A stretch of 35,754 nucleotides of DNA from SAR202 cluster bacterium (GTDB taxonomy: Bacteria > Chloroflexota > Dehalococcoidia > Lucifugimonadales > UBA3495): NCBI GenBank assembly GCA_016872385.1, contig VGZV01000029.1:1-35754 (forward strand). The letters are read 5' to 3'. Positions 20,992 to 28,462 of this stretch are shown piece by piece; position 1 is the first letter of the stretch; the number at the start of each line of letters is the position of its first letter. A program made the position numbers and the translations under genes. Below the pieces are notes generated by a model. That model was given only the letters and a program-made list of their open reading frames with translations. It had not been told where the DNA came from and ran no database searches.

Positions 20992-22284
20992 GTGTGGGCT
21001 GCGCCGGTGCTGTTTATCCTGCTGGGCTTCACAGTCGCGGCCTCTAACCCAGAACCCGGCTACGAGGTCTGGGCCATTGACCAGTCTAACTCCACCGGGC
21101 TGACTTACGGCGGGACTCTTTATATCTACAACGGCAAGGACCTGGAGCGCGGCCACAAGGCGGCCGAGGCCAAACCTGAAAAGATTGACTTGGCCGGCGC
21201 GGCGGCCCAGCTCTGCTTTGCCAAGACGGGCGCTAATCCCGTAAGGCCCCACATGATTGCCATGAACCGGAGCAACACCCACGCCGTCATCTCCTTCGTG
21301 TCCACAGGCCATGTTCTTATCATGGACGCAGCAACCCGGTCGCCCGTTGACTGCATCCGCACCTCCGTGGGCGCCGGGGGCGCTCGCCAGGTGCACTTGG
21401 CCATCCCATCTCCTGACGAAACGTACATAGCCGTAGCCAACCAGAACGGCAAGCTTTTCGAGCGCATTGACAGTGACTTTGCGACCAATACCTTTTTCCT
21501 GAACCCTGCCGCCACCATCAACCTGGCCAGTTGTGTAACACCCAACGGCGCACTATGCCAGGAGGCCGGTGTGCGGCCGGACAACGCCCCCATCTGCCCC
21601 ATAGTTGACTCCACTAGCCAGTACGTGTTCGTAACGCTGCGGGGCGGCGGACTGTTTGTAGTGGACGCGCAGCAGACGCCCATGCAAATTGTCGCCGAAT
21701 ATGACCTGAACACGGTGCATCCCAATGGCTGCCTTGGCGCCCAGGTTGGCGACAAGATGTACGTGGACTCGGGCGGCGGCACCGCGGCCCACTTGTATGG
21801 CGCAGATATCTACGCCTTTCCGGTCACCGGGTTCTCCCCGCTGAATCCGCCCAACGTGCCCGCACCCAAGGTAGTTTTGAGCGACACTTCGGAACAAGCC
21901 GACGCTCACGGGGCTACCCTCACCAAACATCAGCGCTACTTGTGGGTGGCGGACCGCGGCCGCAACTTTATCTGGGCCATTGATACGGCAACGGACGAAG
22001 TGGTGAACACCATTGGCCTGGCGGGCCCGGTAAGCTCTGACCCTACGCCAGACCTCTTGGCTACCTCGCCCAACGGCAGCCATGTCTTCATGTCGCTGCG
22101 CGGCCCCAATCCGCTCACGGCAGACCCCCATGTGAGCACGGGCAGCACTCCCGGCGTTGGCGTGGTCAAAGTGACCGCGGCGGGGGGGGAAATGGCAAGT
22201 TTGAGGCAGTGGCGCCGGCCAGCAATGTGGATGCCGGAAATGTGGAACGGGCCGACGTTCACGCGCTCACTATCAGGCCCTTAA
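20992..22284 (+). CDS. Secreted YVTN-type beta-propeller protein, probably frameshifted at the 3' end
   Basis: The product (430 aa) has repeated WD/YVTN-like blades, such as YIAVANQNGKLFERIDSD, HQRYLWVADRGRNFIWAIDT and DLLATSPNGSHVFMSLRGPN. Such propellers are usually exported binding or surface proteins. The N-terminus is a hydrophobic signal segment (VLFILLGFTVAAS). The frame is open upstream: GGAGG at 20957-20961 lies 9 bases before ATA 20971, and starting there adds ILSLLKR, giving the signal a proper basic n-region. GTG 20992 is the first conventional start. Near the end, a run of eight G (22182-22189) precedes an unlikely tail. One added G restores a sensible propeller ending (NGKFEAVAPASNV, then ERADVHALTIRP) that stops at TAG 22290-22292. 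Confidence 0.8.
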   Translation: MWAAPVLFILLGFTVAASNPEPGYEVWAIDQSNSTGLTYGGTLYIYNGKDLERGHKAAEAKPEKIDLAGAAAQLCFAKTGANPVRPHMIAMNRSNTHAVISFVSTGHVLIMDAATRSPVDCIRTSVGAGGARQVHLAIPSPDETYIAVANQNGKLFERIDSDFATNTFFLNPAATINLASCVTPNGALCQEAGVRPDNAPICPIVDSTSQYVFVTLRGGGLFVVDAQQTPMQIVAEYDLNTVHPNGCLGAQVGDKMYVDSGGGTAAHLYGADIYAFPVTGFSPLNPPNVPAPKVVLSDTSEQADAHGATLTKHQRYLWVADRGRNFIWAIDTATDEVVNTIGLAGPVSSDPTPDLLATSPNGSHVFMSLRGPNPLTADPHVSTGSTPGVGVVKVTAAGGEMASLRQWRRPAMWMPEMWNGPTFTRSLSGP

Positions 22285-22524
22285 AACCCTAGTACCGGCA
22301 ACGCGGCGAATCCCCCTAGGTAATTTGGCCGGAGGAATCCCCATCATCGGAGCTGGCACAAGAAACGGCAGGGATGAAAGCAGTGTGCTTTTATCCCTGT
22401 TGGGGTTCCCGCCCCTGCAATGCCGTATAATTTTTGGGCCTGCTGAGGCATGCGCAGACTCCGAGCTCATTTTTTCACCGGCGTCTGCCAATAACCGCGA
22501 CAGGCTGGACCGACAGGATTCCCT

Positions 22525-23553
22525 ATGAGCGTTAACATCCTGGGCATTGAGACTTCCTGCGACGAAACCGCCATCGGCGTAGTGGAAGACGGACGAAAGC
22601 TGCGCGCCAACGTCATCGCTTCCCAGGTGGACATTCACTCCCGCTATGGCGGCGTGGTGCCGGAGGTGGCCTCCCGGCAGCACGTGCTGGAGATGGCGCC
22701 CGTGCTGGAAAAGTCCCTGGCCGCCGCGGGCCTGGGGCTGGAGCAGATTGACGCCGTGGCCGTGACCTACGGACCGGGACTGGCCGGGGCGCTGATTTCC
22801 GGCTTGAACACCGCCAAGGGGCTGGCCCTGGCCCTGGACAAGCCTTTGCTGGGGATTAACCACCTGGAGGGCCACATTTACGCCGCCTGGCTCACCGGCC
22901 AGCAGCCTGAGGATTCTCCGGGATTTCCCCTGGCATGTTTGGTGGCTTCCGGCGGGCACACGGACCTGATTCTGATGGAGGGACACGGCCAGTACCGGCT
23001 GGTGGGGCGCACCAGGGACGACGCCGCCGGAGAGGCCTTTGATAAGGCGGCGCGGGTGCTGGGGCTGGGTTTCCCCGGCGGGCCCCACATCCAGCGGGTG
23101 TCCCAGGGAGCCACCGGGCAGGAGCGCCTGCCCAGAGCCTGGCTAAAGGATACCCTGGACTTTAGCTTCAGCGGAGTCAAGACGGCGATGCTGCACCTGG
23201 CCCAGGAGCGCGGCATTTACCCCCTGAAGAAAGGCCAGACGGCAGACGCTGCCATTGTGCGAGAACTGGCGGCGGCATTTCAGGAATCGGTGGTGGAGGT
23301 AATGGTGCGCAAGCTGCTGGACATGGCGGAGCATTACAAAGCCAAGGGACTGGTGCTGGGCGGCGGCGTGGCGGCCAATGCGCTGCTGCGGCAGGAGACT
23401 GCCCGTTGTTCGCCGCTGCCGGTGATTATCCCGCCGCCCATTCTGTGCACGGACAACGGGGCGATGATTGCGGCCTGCGGCTATTTTCAGTTCCAGCGGG
23501 GCCTGCAGCATGGGCTGGACCTGGACATTGACCCCAGCCTGCCCCTGGGTTGA
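22525..23553 (+). CDS. tsaD: tRNA N6-adenosine threonylcarbamoyltransferase TsaD
   Basis: TsaD transfers the threonylcarbamoyl group from its AMP adduct to A37 of ANN-decoding tRNAs, making t6A, together with TsaB and TsaE. The 342-residue protein begins ILGIETSCDETAIGVVEDG, the family hallmark. Metal-binding His113 and His117 lie in INHLEGHIYAAW, and GGGVAANALLRQE and CTDNGAMIAACG come later. The length is standard. The start at ATG 22525 has AGGA upstream. It lies after the propeller gene but with a 230-base gap, so it is probably a separate unit. MtaB, which modifies t6A further, is encoded at 26831. Confidence 0.97.
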   Translation: MSVNILGIETSCDETAIGVVEDGRKLRANVIASQVDIHSRYGGVVPEVASRQHVLEMAPVLEKSLAAAGLGLEQIDAVAVTYGPGLAGALISGLNTAKGLALALDKPLLGINHLEGHIYAAWLTGQQPEDSPGFPLACLVASGGHTDLILMEGHGQYRLVGRTRDDAAGEAFDKAARVLGLGFPGGPHIQRVSQGATGQERLPRAWLKDTLDFSFSGVKTAMLHLAQERGIYPLKKGQTADAAIVRELAAAFQESVVEVMVRKLLDMAEHYKAKGLVLGGGVAANALLRQETARCSPLPVIIPPPILCTDNGAMIAACGYFQFQRGLQHGLDLDIDPSLPLG

Positions 23554-23577
23554 CAGAGCGGGCGTTGGCCGCTCCGC

Positions 23578-23599
23578 CTGGCCTGCGTTCTCAGGCCAG
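23578..23599. repeat. Hairpin after tsaD
   Basis: CTGGCCTG and CAGGCCAG form a perfect 8-bp stem with a 6-base loop 24 bases below the tsaD stop. No T run follows, so terminator activity is uncertain. Confidence 0.4.
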
Positions 23600-23715
23600 T
23601 GGGATACCTAAAAAGTCATTGCGAGGGGCGCAGCCCCGAAGCAATCCGGCGTGGGCGAAGGGATTGCTTTGGTTCGCTCGCAATGACCACTGATTAGCTT
23701 TTTGGACACGCCCTC
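23599..23715. mobile_element. MITE-like element with a different palindromic core
   Basis: The ends GTGGGATACCTAAAAAG and CTTTTTGGACACGCCCTC match the terminal repeats of the MITE family with a few changes. The core is a different palindrome, GTCATTGCGAGG (23615) to CGCTCGCAATGAC (ending 23687). The same termini thus carry alternative cargo. Confidence 0.6.
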
Positions 23716-23940
23716 AGAGCTTGTGCAGGTGGTTATGCTTCCAGGCCACCCTTCGACAAGCTCAGGGTGAGCGGTTTTCTTCCGCTCATGGTGAGCTTGT
23801 CGAACCATGAGCGCCTAACCACCGTAGACACATTCTCGGGGCAGCGAGCCAAGTATGCGCTCATGGTGAGCTTGCCGAACCGCCATTAGCAGGTTAGAGT
23901 CCACCCATCCTTCGACAAGCTCAGGATGAGCAGAATACGT
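23716..23940. repeat. Two further degraded MITE copies
   Basis: The first (about 23716-23838) contains CACCCTTCGACAAGCTCAGG and CTCATGGTGAGCTTGTCG and ends near TAGACACATTCTC. The second (about 23855-23940) has CTCATGGTGAGCTTGCCG and ATCCTTCGACAAGCTCAGGA with poor ends. Together with the preceding element they fill the 23554-23962 gap. Confidence 0.6.
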
Positions 23941-23962
23941 GCGTAGCGATTGTCCGCAAGGG

Positions 23963-24589
23963 CTATGGCTGCGGGCCGCCACTCCCTGCCTTGGAGGCGC
24001 GGAGGTTACGGTTGGCCATCACCCCGTGGACCACCTGGAATATCTCCTGCTCTGCCTTTTCACCCCGGCAGGGGAAGCTCAAGACCCACTGGCCCGCCTG
24101 GAAAGTGGCGATGCTTTCGCTGCCCCCGCTGAAGTAATACCGCCCGATGAACCACACTCCGGCGGCGATGAGTATCAGCAGCACCAGGGGAAGCAAGTCC
24201 ACGTTAATTACAGGTATGGACGGACCCTGAAACCTCCCTGCCAGCCAGTAGCCCACCAGCAAGTAAAGCACTATCCCGCCAATGGCTAGCATGATTCCCT
24301 GGAACCAGGCCCCGGTGCGCTTTTTGCCTCCGGTTTTGACGATGACGCCCTGGACCGCATCCAGAGGCACCATCGCCACTTCTTTGGGCAAGTGGTCCTG
24401 GGCCAGGGATAGCAACCGCTGGTTGGTGGCCACCAACAATCTCCCTGCCGCTGGTATCACGTCGCGAATCAGGCCTTCGTGGGGAGAAAACACATGGACA
24501 ATTTGCTCGCCCGGCAATAACGCCAGTCCCCGCACACGGGCTTGGGGGGAAGGGGATACAGTTGACAAATTGCTGTTGAACACGTTCAT
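23963..24589 (-). CDS. PH-like domain membrane protein
   Basis: The 208-residue product (start ATG 24589, preceded by CCGGAGA) has an N-terminal region (about 24-86) that looks like a bacterial PH-like domain: GEQIVHVFSPHEGLIRDVI, GRLLVATNQRLLSLAQ and VAMVPLDAVQGVIVK. Two transmembrane segments follow (about 97-117 and 130-149), then a short soluble tail with strand-like GGSESIATFQAGQWVLSF. Function is unknown; PH-like membrane proteins of this kind occur widely in bacteria. The frame extends upstream to 24685, but that part shows no ribosome binding site and runs through a TATATT promoter-like sequence, so the shorter start is preferred. Confidence 0.75.
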   Translation of the reverse strand: MNVFNSNLSTVSPSPQARVRGLALLPGEQIVHVFSPHEGLIRDVIPAAGRLLVATNQRLLSLAQDHLPKEVAMVPLDAVQGVIVKTGGKKRTGAWFQGIMLAIGGIVLYLLVGYWLAGRFQGPSIPVINVDLLPLVLLILIAAGVWFIGRYYFSGGSESIATFQAGQWVLSFPCRGEKAEQEIFQVVHGVMANRNLRASKAGSGGPQP

Positions 24590-24773
24590 TCTCCGGCCAA
24601 TATAGTACCATACGGGAGAAAAGACGAAATTGCTGTAGCGCAGTCCTACATCGGACTTTTGCTGAGGCAGGGCACTGCTCCACATCTAGCGCCCCAGCGC
24701 GGATTTGTTACTGCCCCAGTGCAATGCCATTGCTCTGTCATCTCCAGGCGCAAGTAATGCATCAATTAGCTTT

Positions 24774-24899
24774 TCGTCATTCCGGCTTGCGCCGGAATTC
24801 GGCAGTACGCTTCAGCCACACCTGTATCTGGACACCGGCTTCCGCTGGTGTGATGGATAGAACCCTAATTTCCTGCCACGGTAAATTAGTCCACTACCA
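24774..24899. repeat. Third dispersed repeat family, copy 2
   Basis: It matches 5411-5534: TCGTCATTCCGG at the start, then TATCTGGACACCGGCTTCC, GGTGTGATGGATAGAACCCT and TCCTGCCACGGTAAATTAG. It lies upstream of the cobalamin riboswitch. Nothing else is evident between 24590 and 24960. Confidence 0.7.
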
Positions 24900-24960
24900 A
24901 CACTGTAGCGGCCTTGACCAGCATCCTGATGCGTGATACGCTCCCGCTGGAAACAGAATA

Positions 24961-25136
24961 GCGCGCGGTGTCCCGATGACATCGGGAAGAATAGGGAAGC
25001 CGGTGCAACTCCGGCATGCGCCCGGCGCTGTAACTGGGGAGTCTTCCGGCAAGCCATGGCAGCCACTGTCCCACGGTCATAGGGACGGGAAGGCGCTGGA
25101 AGGCCAGGATCCAGAAATCAGAAGACCTGCCGCGCT
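24961..25136 (+). ncRNA. Cobalamin (adenosylcobalamin-type) riboswitch
   Basis: Core elements appear in order. The P1 strand is GCGCGCGG (24961-24968), then comes a P2 hairpin, TCCCGATGACATCGGGA (24971-24987). GGGAAGCCGGTGCAACTCCGGC (ending 25015) is the most diagnostic segment. CGCTGTAACTGGGGAG and AAGCCATGGCAGCCACTGTC follow, then the B12-box-like AGAAGACCTGCC (25120-25131) and the closing P1 strand CCGCGC. It controls bluB through the terminator at 25181-25220. High cobalamin is expected to lower bluB expression. Confidence 0.93.
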
Positions 25137-25180
25137 GGTCCAGTCCCGTCGAGGATTGTGCGGGCGAACAGTGCTGTTCT

Positions 25181-25220
25181 GCGGCTCCCGTCATCAACAG
25201 ACGGGGGCCGCTTTTATTTT
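25181..25220 (+). terminator. Intrinsic terminator of the cobalamin riboswitch
   Basis: GCGGCTCCCGTC (25181-25192) pairs with GACGGGGGCCGC (25200-25211), followed by TTTTATTTT. It lies between the aptamer and the bluB ribosome binding site, the usual place for a transcriptional expression platform. Confidence 0.88.
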
Positions 25221-25263
25221 GTGCGCCAGTCCAACTGCCACCCATTCTCCCGCAGGAGGAAAA

Positions 25264-26085
25264 ATGAGCCACGCAACCAGCCTAAAAGCTGTGCAGTCCC
25301 AAACTAATTCCACTTTGCCGGGGCCCACGGCAGAGTCCCAGGCCAGTTCTGTGACACCGCCAGGGGCCAGGATTTCCGCCCAGTTCCCGGAGGAGCAGTT
25401 GCGGGGCGTGTACCGCGCCATCTACGCCCGGCGGGATATCCGCCACTTTCTGCCTGACCCCATTCCGGACCAAATCCTGGCGCGGTTGGTGCAGGCGGCC
25501 CACCACGGCCCTTCTGTGGGCTTCATGCAGCCCTGGGACTTTATCCTCATTCGTGACACGGGCGTGCGCCAGCAAGTGCGGGAGTTGTTCCTGCGGGAAC
25601 GCCAGGCTGCGGCCTGCTTTTTTGATGAGCCGCGCCGCTCCCAGTACCTGTCCCTGAAGCTGGAAGGCATTCTTGATGCACCGGTGAACCTCTGCATTAC
25701 CTGCGACCCTACCCGCGCCGATATTGTGCTGGGCCGCAACTCGGTGCCGGAGACCGACGTTTACTCCACCTGCTGCGCCGTGCAGAACCTGTGGCTGGCC
25801 GCCCGCGCGGAAGGCATTGGCATGGGCTGGGTGAGCATTCTCAAGCTGCCCCAGCTGCGCCAGATTCTTGGCGTGCCTTCCCACGTTATTCCCGTGGCCT
25901 ACCTGTGCTTGGGCTATGTGTCTGAGTTCCCAGGGCAGCCCTTGCTGGAGAAGGTGGGCTGGCGCCAGCGCATGGACTTGAACGAACTGCTCCACTTCGA
26001 TGGCTGGGCTGGGAACAGCTCTGGCGGCGCCGATTGTTGGCAGGGCTTCCAGCAAGCCCTGGCGGAGGGTGCGCCCATCCCCTGA
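25264..26085 (+). CDS. bluB: 5,6-Dimethylbenzimidazole synthase BluB
   Basis: BluB breaks down reduced FMN with oxygen to give 5,6-dimethylbenzimidazole, the lower ligand of vitamin B12. The 273-residue protein has an N-terminal low-complexity extension of about 45 residues, then the nitroreductase-fold core. The diagnostic segments are AIYARRDIRHFLPDPIPDQI, AAHHGPSVGFMQPWDFILIR and EGIGMGWVSIL. ATG 25264 is chosen because AGGAGGAAAA precedes it; the frame stays open upstream through the riboswitch, which is not coding. It is monocistronic and riboswitch-controlled; no other cobamide genes are visible nearby. The oxygen requirement of the reaction points to an organism that meets oxygen. Confidence 0.93.
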   Translation: MSHATSLKAVQSQTNSTLPGPTAESQASSVTPPGARISAQFPEEQLRGVYRAIYARRDIRHFLPDPIPDQILARLVQAAHHGPSVGFMQPWDFILIRDTGVRQQVRELFLRERQAAACFFDEPRRSQYLSLKLEGILDAPVNLCITCDPTRADIVLGRNSVPETDVYSTCCAVQNLWLAARAEGIGMGWVSILKLPQLRQILGVPSHVIPVAYLCLGYVSEFPGQPLLEKVGWRQRMDLNELLHFDGWAGNSSGGADCWQGFQQALAEGAPIP

Positions 26086-26236
26086 GAGGGTGATTACAAA
26101 GTGAATCTGGGGGTGCAGGGGACGCAGTCCCCGCCGTCCTTCTCAGGAAGGATGGGGTGTTCCCCAGGGATGCTCCTTTCTTCCCTCTCTCCCGCTTTGC
26201 GGGTGTTGCCTCCAAACACCTACGCCTGACTGAAAC

Positions 26237-26369
26237 TGTCATCCTGAGTCCCGATTGCATCGGGACGAAGGATCTAAGATGCAAGTCGTATAGGCGTCTA
26301 TCGTAGATTATTACCCGGTTTTCTAGATTCTTCGTCGTCCCGATGTCATCGGGACTCCTCAGAATGACA
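26237..26369. repeat. TGTCATTCTGAG repeat family, long copy (133 bp)
   Basis: TGTCATCCTGAGTCC and GGACTCCTCAGAATGACA form the ends. Hairpins TCCCGATTGCATCGGGA (near 26248) and TCCCGATGTCATCGGGA (near 26338) lie inside each end, with CGAAGGATCT and AGATTCTTCG further in. It occupies much of the 26086-26445 gap, which has no gene I can support. Confidence 0.8.
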
Positions 26370-26445
26370 CTTTTGAGGCAAGACCCGGACCCAGCCAGCC
26401 TGCATGGTAGAATGAAGGCATACCAACCAGCAGGCGGGTTCTTCT

Positions 26446-26841
26446 GTGGAACTGGTGCAGCAACAGAAACTGCAACGTTATCGGGGTCAGAGCCTCCGGT
26501 TTCTGGAGCGGGCCAACGCCGAAATCGGCGCGGGGCGCTGGACCAGGGGCGAAGAGATGCTCTGGGCCAGCCTTTCCCTGGCCATTAAAGGCGTGGCCCT
26601 AGGCCGCGGCCAGGAATTGGCTGACGACCAGGCGGTCCGCGCCTACGCTGCCCGGCTGGGGCAGGAACTCCGCGACCAGCGGGTGCGGGAGGCCTTCACC
26701 CGCCTGGCGTCGGTCAGCGATACACTGGAACGGTTCTACGAGTCCCGCACCCGCCTGGACTACCTGCTGGTGATGCTGGAGGATGTCAAATCCGCCATCC
26801 AGCGCCTGTGGGAACTGGCCCTGCCGGACCATGACGACTAG
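26446..26841 (+). CDS. PaREP1/HEPN-like small helical protein
   Basis: The 131-residue product is all-helical and resembles the PaREP1 group (HEPN-related). FLERANAEIGAGRWTRGEEM is followed by LWASLSLAIKGVAL, and later FYESRTRLDYLLVMLEDVKS. In archaea and bacteria such proteins are of uncertain function; some HEPN proteins are RNases, but no RX4-6H catalytic motif is evident here. GTG 26446 is the apparent start; a second GTG at 26455 is possible, and the ribosome binding site is weak. Its 3' end overlaps the start of mtaB by 11 bases, so they are co-transcribed. Whether it assists MtaB or is a passenger is unknown. Confidence 0.7.
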   Translation: MELVQQQKLQRYRGQSLRFLERANAEIGAGRWTRGEEMLWASLSLAIKGVALGRGQELADDQAVRAYAARLGQELRDQRVREAFTRLASVSDTLERFYESRTRLDYLLVMLEDVKSAIQRLWELALPDHDD

Positions 26842-28192
26842 GTTGGCTTCCAGCCTCCGGCCTTCCCCAGATTCCTCCGCCGCTGCTTGCCCGCCCAGCG
26901 TCGCCATCCACACCCAGGGCTGCAAGCTGAACCAGGCCGACAGCGAGGCCCTGGCCCGCCGCTTTGCCCTGGCTGGCTTCCGTCTGGTGGACTCCCCTGC
27001 CAGCGCCAACGTTTTTGTGCTCAACACCTGCACGGTCACCGCCGCCGCCGATGCCAAGGCCCGCCAAGCCCTGGGCGCCGCCCGCCGCGCCAACCCTCGC
27101 CTACTGGTGGTAGCGGCGGGATGTTACGCCCAGCGGGCCGCCGCAGAACTGGCCGCTATGGAGCCAGTCTCCCTGGTGGTGGACAATACGCGCAAGGAGC
27201 AGCTGGTGGACCTGGTGCTGGCAAAGCTGGGACTCTCCCCAGCGCCATCAGGTCAGGGCAATCCCGAATCATCGTCGGCCTTTGTCCCTGGCTTCGGCGG
27301 GCGCACCCGGGCTGCCATCAAAATCCAGGAGGGCTGCAACCAGGTCTGCACCTACTGCATTGTGCCCCGGGTCCGGGGCCGGGAGCGCAGCGTCCACCCC
27401 GACGCGCTGGTGCAGCAGGTGGCGCAGCGGGCGCTGGAAGGCGTGCAGGAGGTGGTGCTTACCGGCACGCAGCTGGGCAGCTACGGGTTTGATATTTCTG
27501 GGGCCAGCCTGGCGGCGCTGCTGCGGCGCATCCTGAAAGAAACGGCCATCCCCAGGCTGCGGGTGTCATCCCTGCAGGCCCAGGAAATCAGCCCGGAGTT
27601 GCTGGCGCTGTGGCAAGACCCCCGGCTGTGTCCCCACTTTCACCTGCCCCTGCAGAGCGGCAGCGATGCAGTTTTGGCGGCCATCCACCGCCGCTATGAC
27701 ACGGCCTGTTACGCCCGCAGTGTGGAGCTAATCCGGCGCGCAATTCCTGGCGCTGGCATAACCGCTGATTTGATTGTGGGCTTTCCCGGTGAATCCAGCC
27801 CTGACTTTGCGGAAACCTGCCGGTTTATTCAGGCTATGAACTTCAGCGACCTGCACGTGTTCCCTTACTCGGCGCGCCCCGGCACCGCCGCCGCCCGCCT
27901 GCCCGGACAGGTGGCTGCTACGGTCAAGGCGGAGCGTAAGGCCCAGACTCTGTCCCTGGCCCAGGAGGGTTTCGCCGCCTTCCGCCGGGCGCAGCTGGGC
28001 CAATCCCGGCCCGTGTTGTGGGAGCTGGCCATGAAGCGGCGCGGAGGCAATGCCGTGTGGAGCGGCCTTACCGACAATTACATCCGGGTTTACGCCCGGA
28101 GCAAGGAGTTGCTGGGCAATACTATCACCCAGGCCCAGTTGATATCTCTGGAAGGCGAGCAGATGCTGGCAGAGCCGGAGGGGATAAGTTAG
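26831..28192 (+). CDS. mtaB: tRNA t6A37 methylthiotransferase MtaB
   Basis: MtaB is a radical-SAM enzyme that adds a methylthio group to t6A37 in tRNA, making ms2t6A. The 453-residue protein has the N-terminal cluster cysteines C31 (HTQGCKLNQADS), C67 (NTCTV) and C98 (GCYAQR). The radical-SAM motif is EGCNQVCTYCIVPRVRG (C169, C173, C176), with LTGTQLGSYG, PLQSGSD and DLIVGFPGES later. GCKLNQ rather than GCQMN points to MtaB over MiaB. The C-terminal TRAM-like part is short. ATG 26831 overlaps the upstream gene; a longer in-frame start at 26783 lies inside that gene and is less likely. It supplies a step after TsaD, encoded 3.3 kb upstream. Confidence 0.9.
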   Translation: MTTRLASSLRPSPDSSAAACPPSVAIHTQGCKLNQADSEALARRFALAGFRLVDSPASANVFVLNTCTVTAAADAKARQALGAARRANPRLLVVAAGCYAQRAAAELAAMEPVSLVVDNTRKEQLVDLVLAKLGLSPAPSGQGNPESSSAFVPGFGGRTRAAIKIQEGCNQVCTYCIVPRVRGRERSVHPDALVQQVAQRALEGVQEVVLTGTQLGSYGFDISGASLAALLRRILKETAIPRLRVSSLQAQEISPELLALWQDPRLCPHFHLPLQSGSDAVLAAIHRRYDTACYARSVELIRRAIPGAGITADLIVGFPGESSPDFAETCRFIQAMNFSDLHVFPYSARPGTAAARLPGQVAATVKAERKAQTLSLAQEGFAAFRRAQLGQSRPVLWELAMKRRGGNAVWSGLTDNYIRVYARSKELLGNTITQAQLISLEGEQMLAEPEGIS

Positions 28193-28212
28193 TGGGTCAA
28201 TCTGGTCTTCGT

Positions 28213-28275
28213 TGTTCCGGCGCAAGCCGGAACCCAGTGGTGCGGCTCATCCGTATCCCTATGTAGGCACTGGCT
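28213..28275. repeat. Partial copy of the second MITE family
   Basis: GTTCCGGCGCAAGCCGGAAC, CCAGTGGTGCGGCTCA and CCCTATGTAGGCAC match the left internal part of the 138-bp repeats at 1191 and 2677. The terminal repeats are missing. Confidence 0.6.
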
Positions 28276-28336
28276 TCCGCCGGTGAGACCGATGATGCCT
28301 AAGCTAGCTGACCACTGCCCGGCGGTGCGTAGGGCC

Positions 28337-28354
28337 GTCCCGACCTGTCGGGAC
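28337..28354. repeat. Isolated CCCGAC palindrome
   Basis: GTCCCGACCTGTCGGGAC is a perfect 8-bp-arm hairpin related to the CCCGAC/GTCGGG cores inside the dispersed repeats. It lies 109 bases upstream of the DUF1445 gene. Confidence 0.5.
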
Positions 28355-28462
28355 TGCGCCCCGGCGTGGCTGCAGGGACAACCGGCAATTGACGGTCTGC
28401 CTGGGGCTGGCTATCATGGCCTCAGGCCAGTAACCTGATATGCGCCGACCCCAGGAAACTGT

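Noticed and set aside
24976..25263. Longer N-terminus for bluB
   Set aside because: This segment is the cobalamin riboswitch and terminator; the strong ribosome binding site lies just before ATG 25264.
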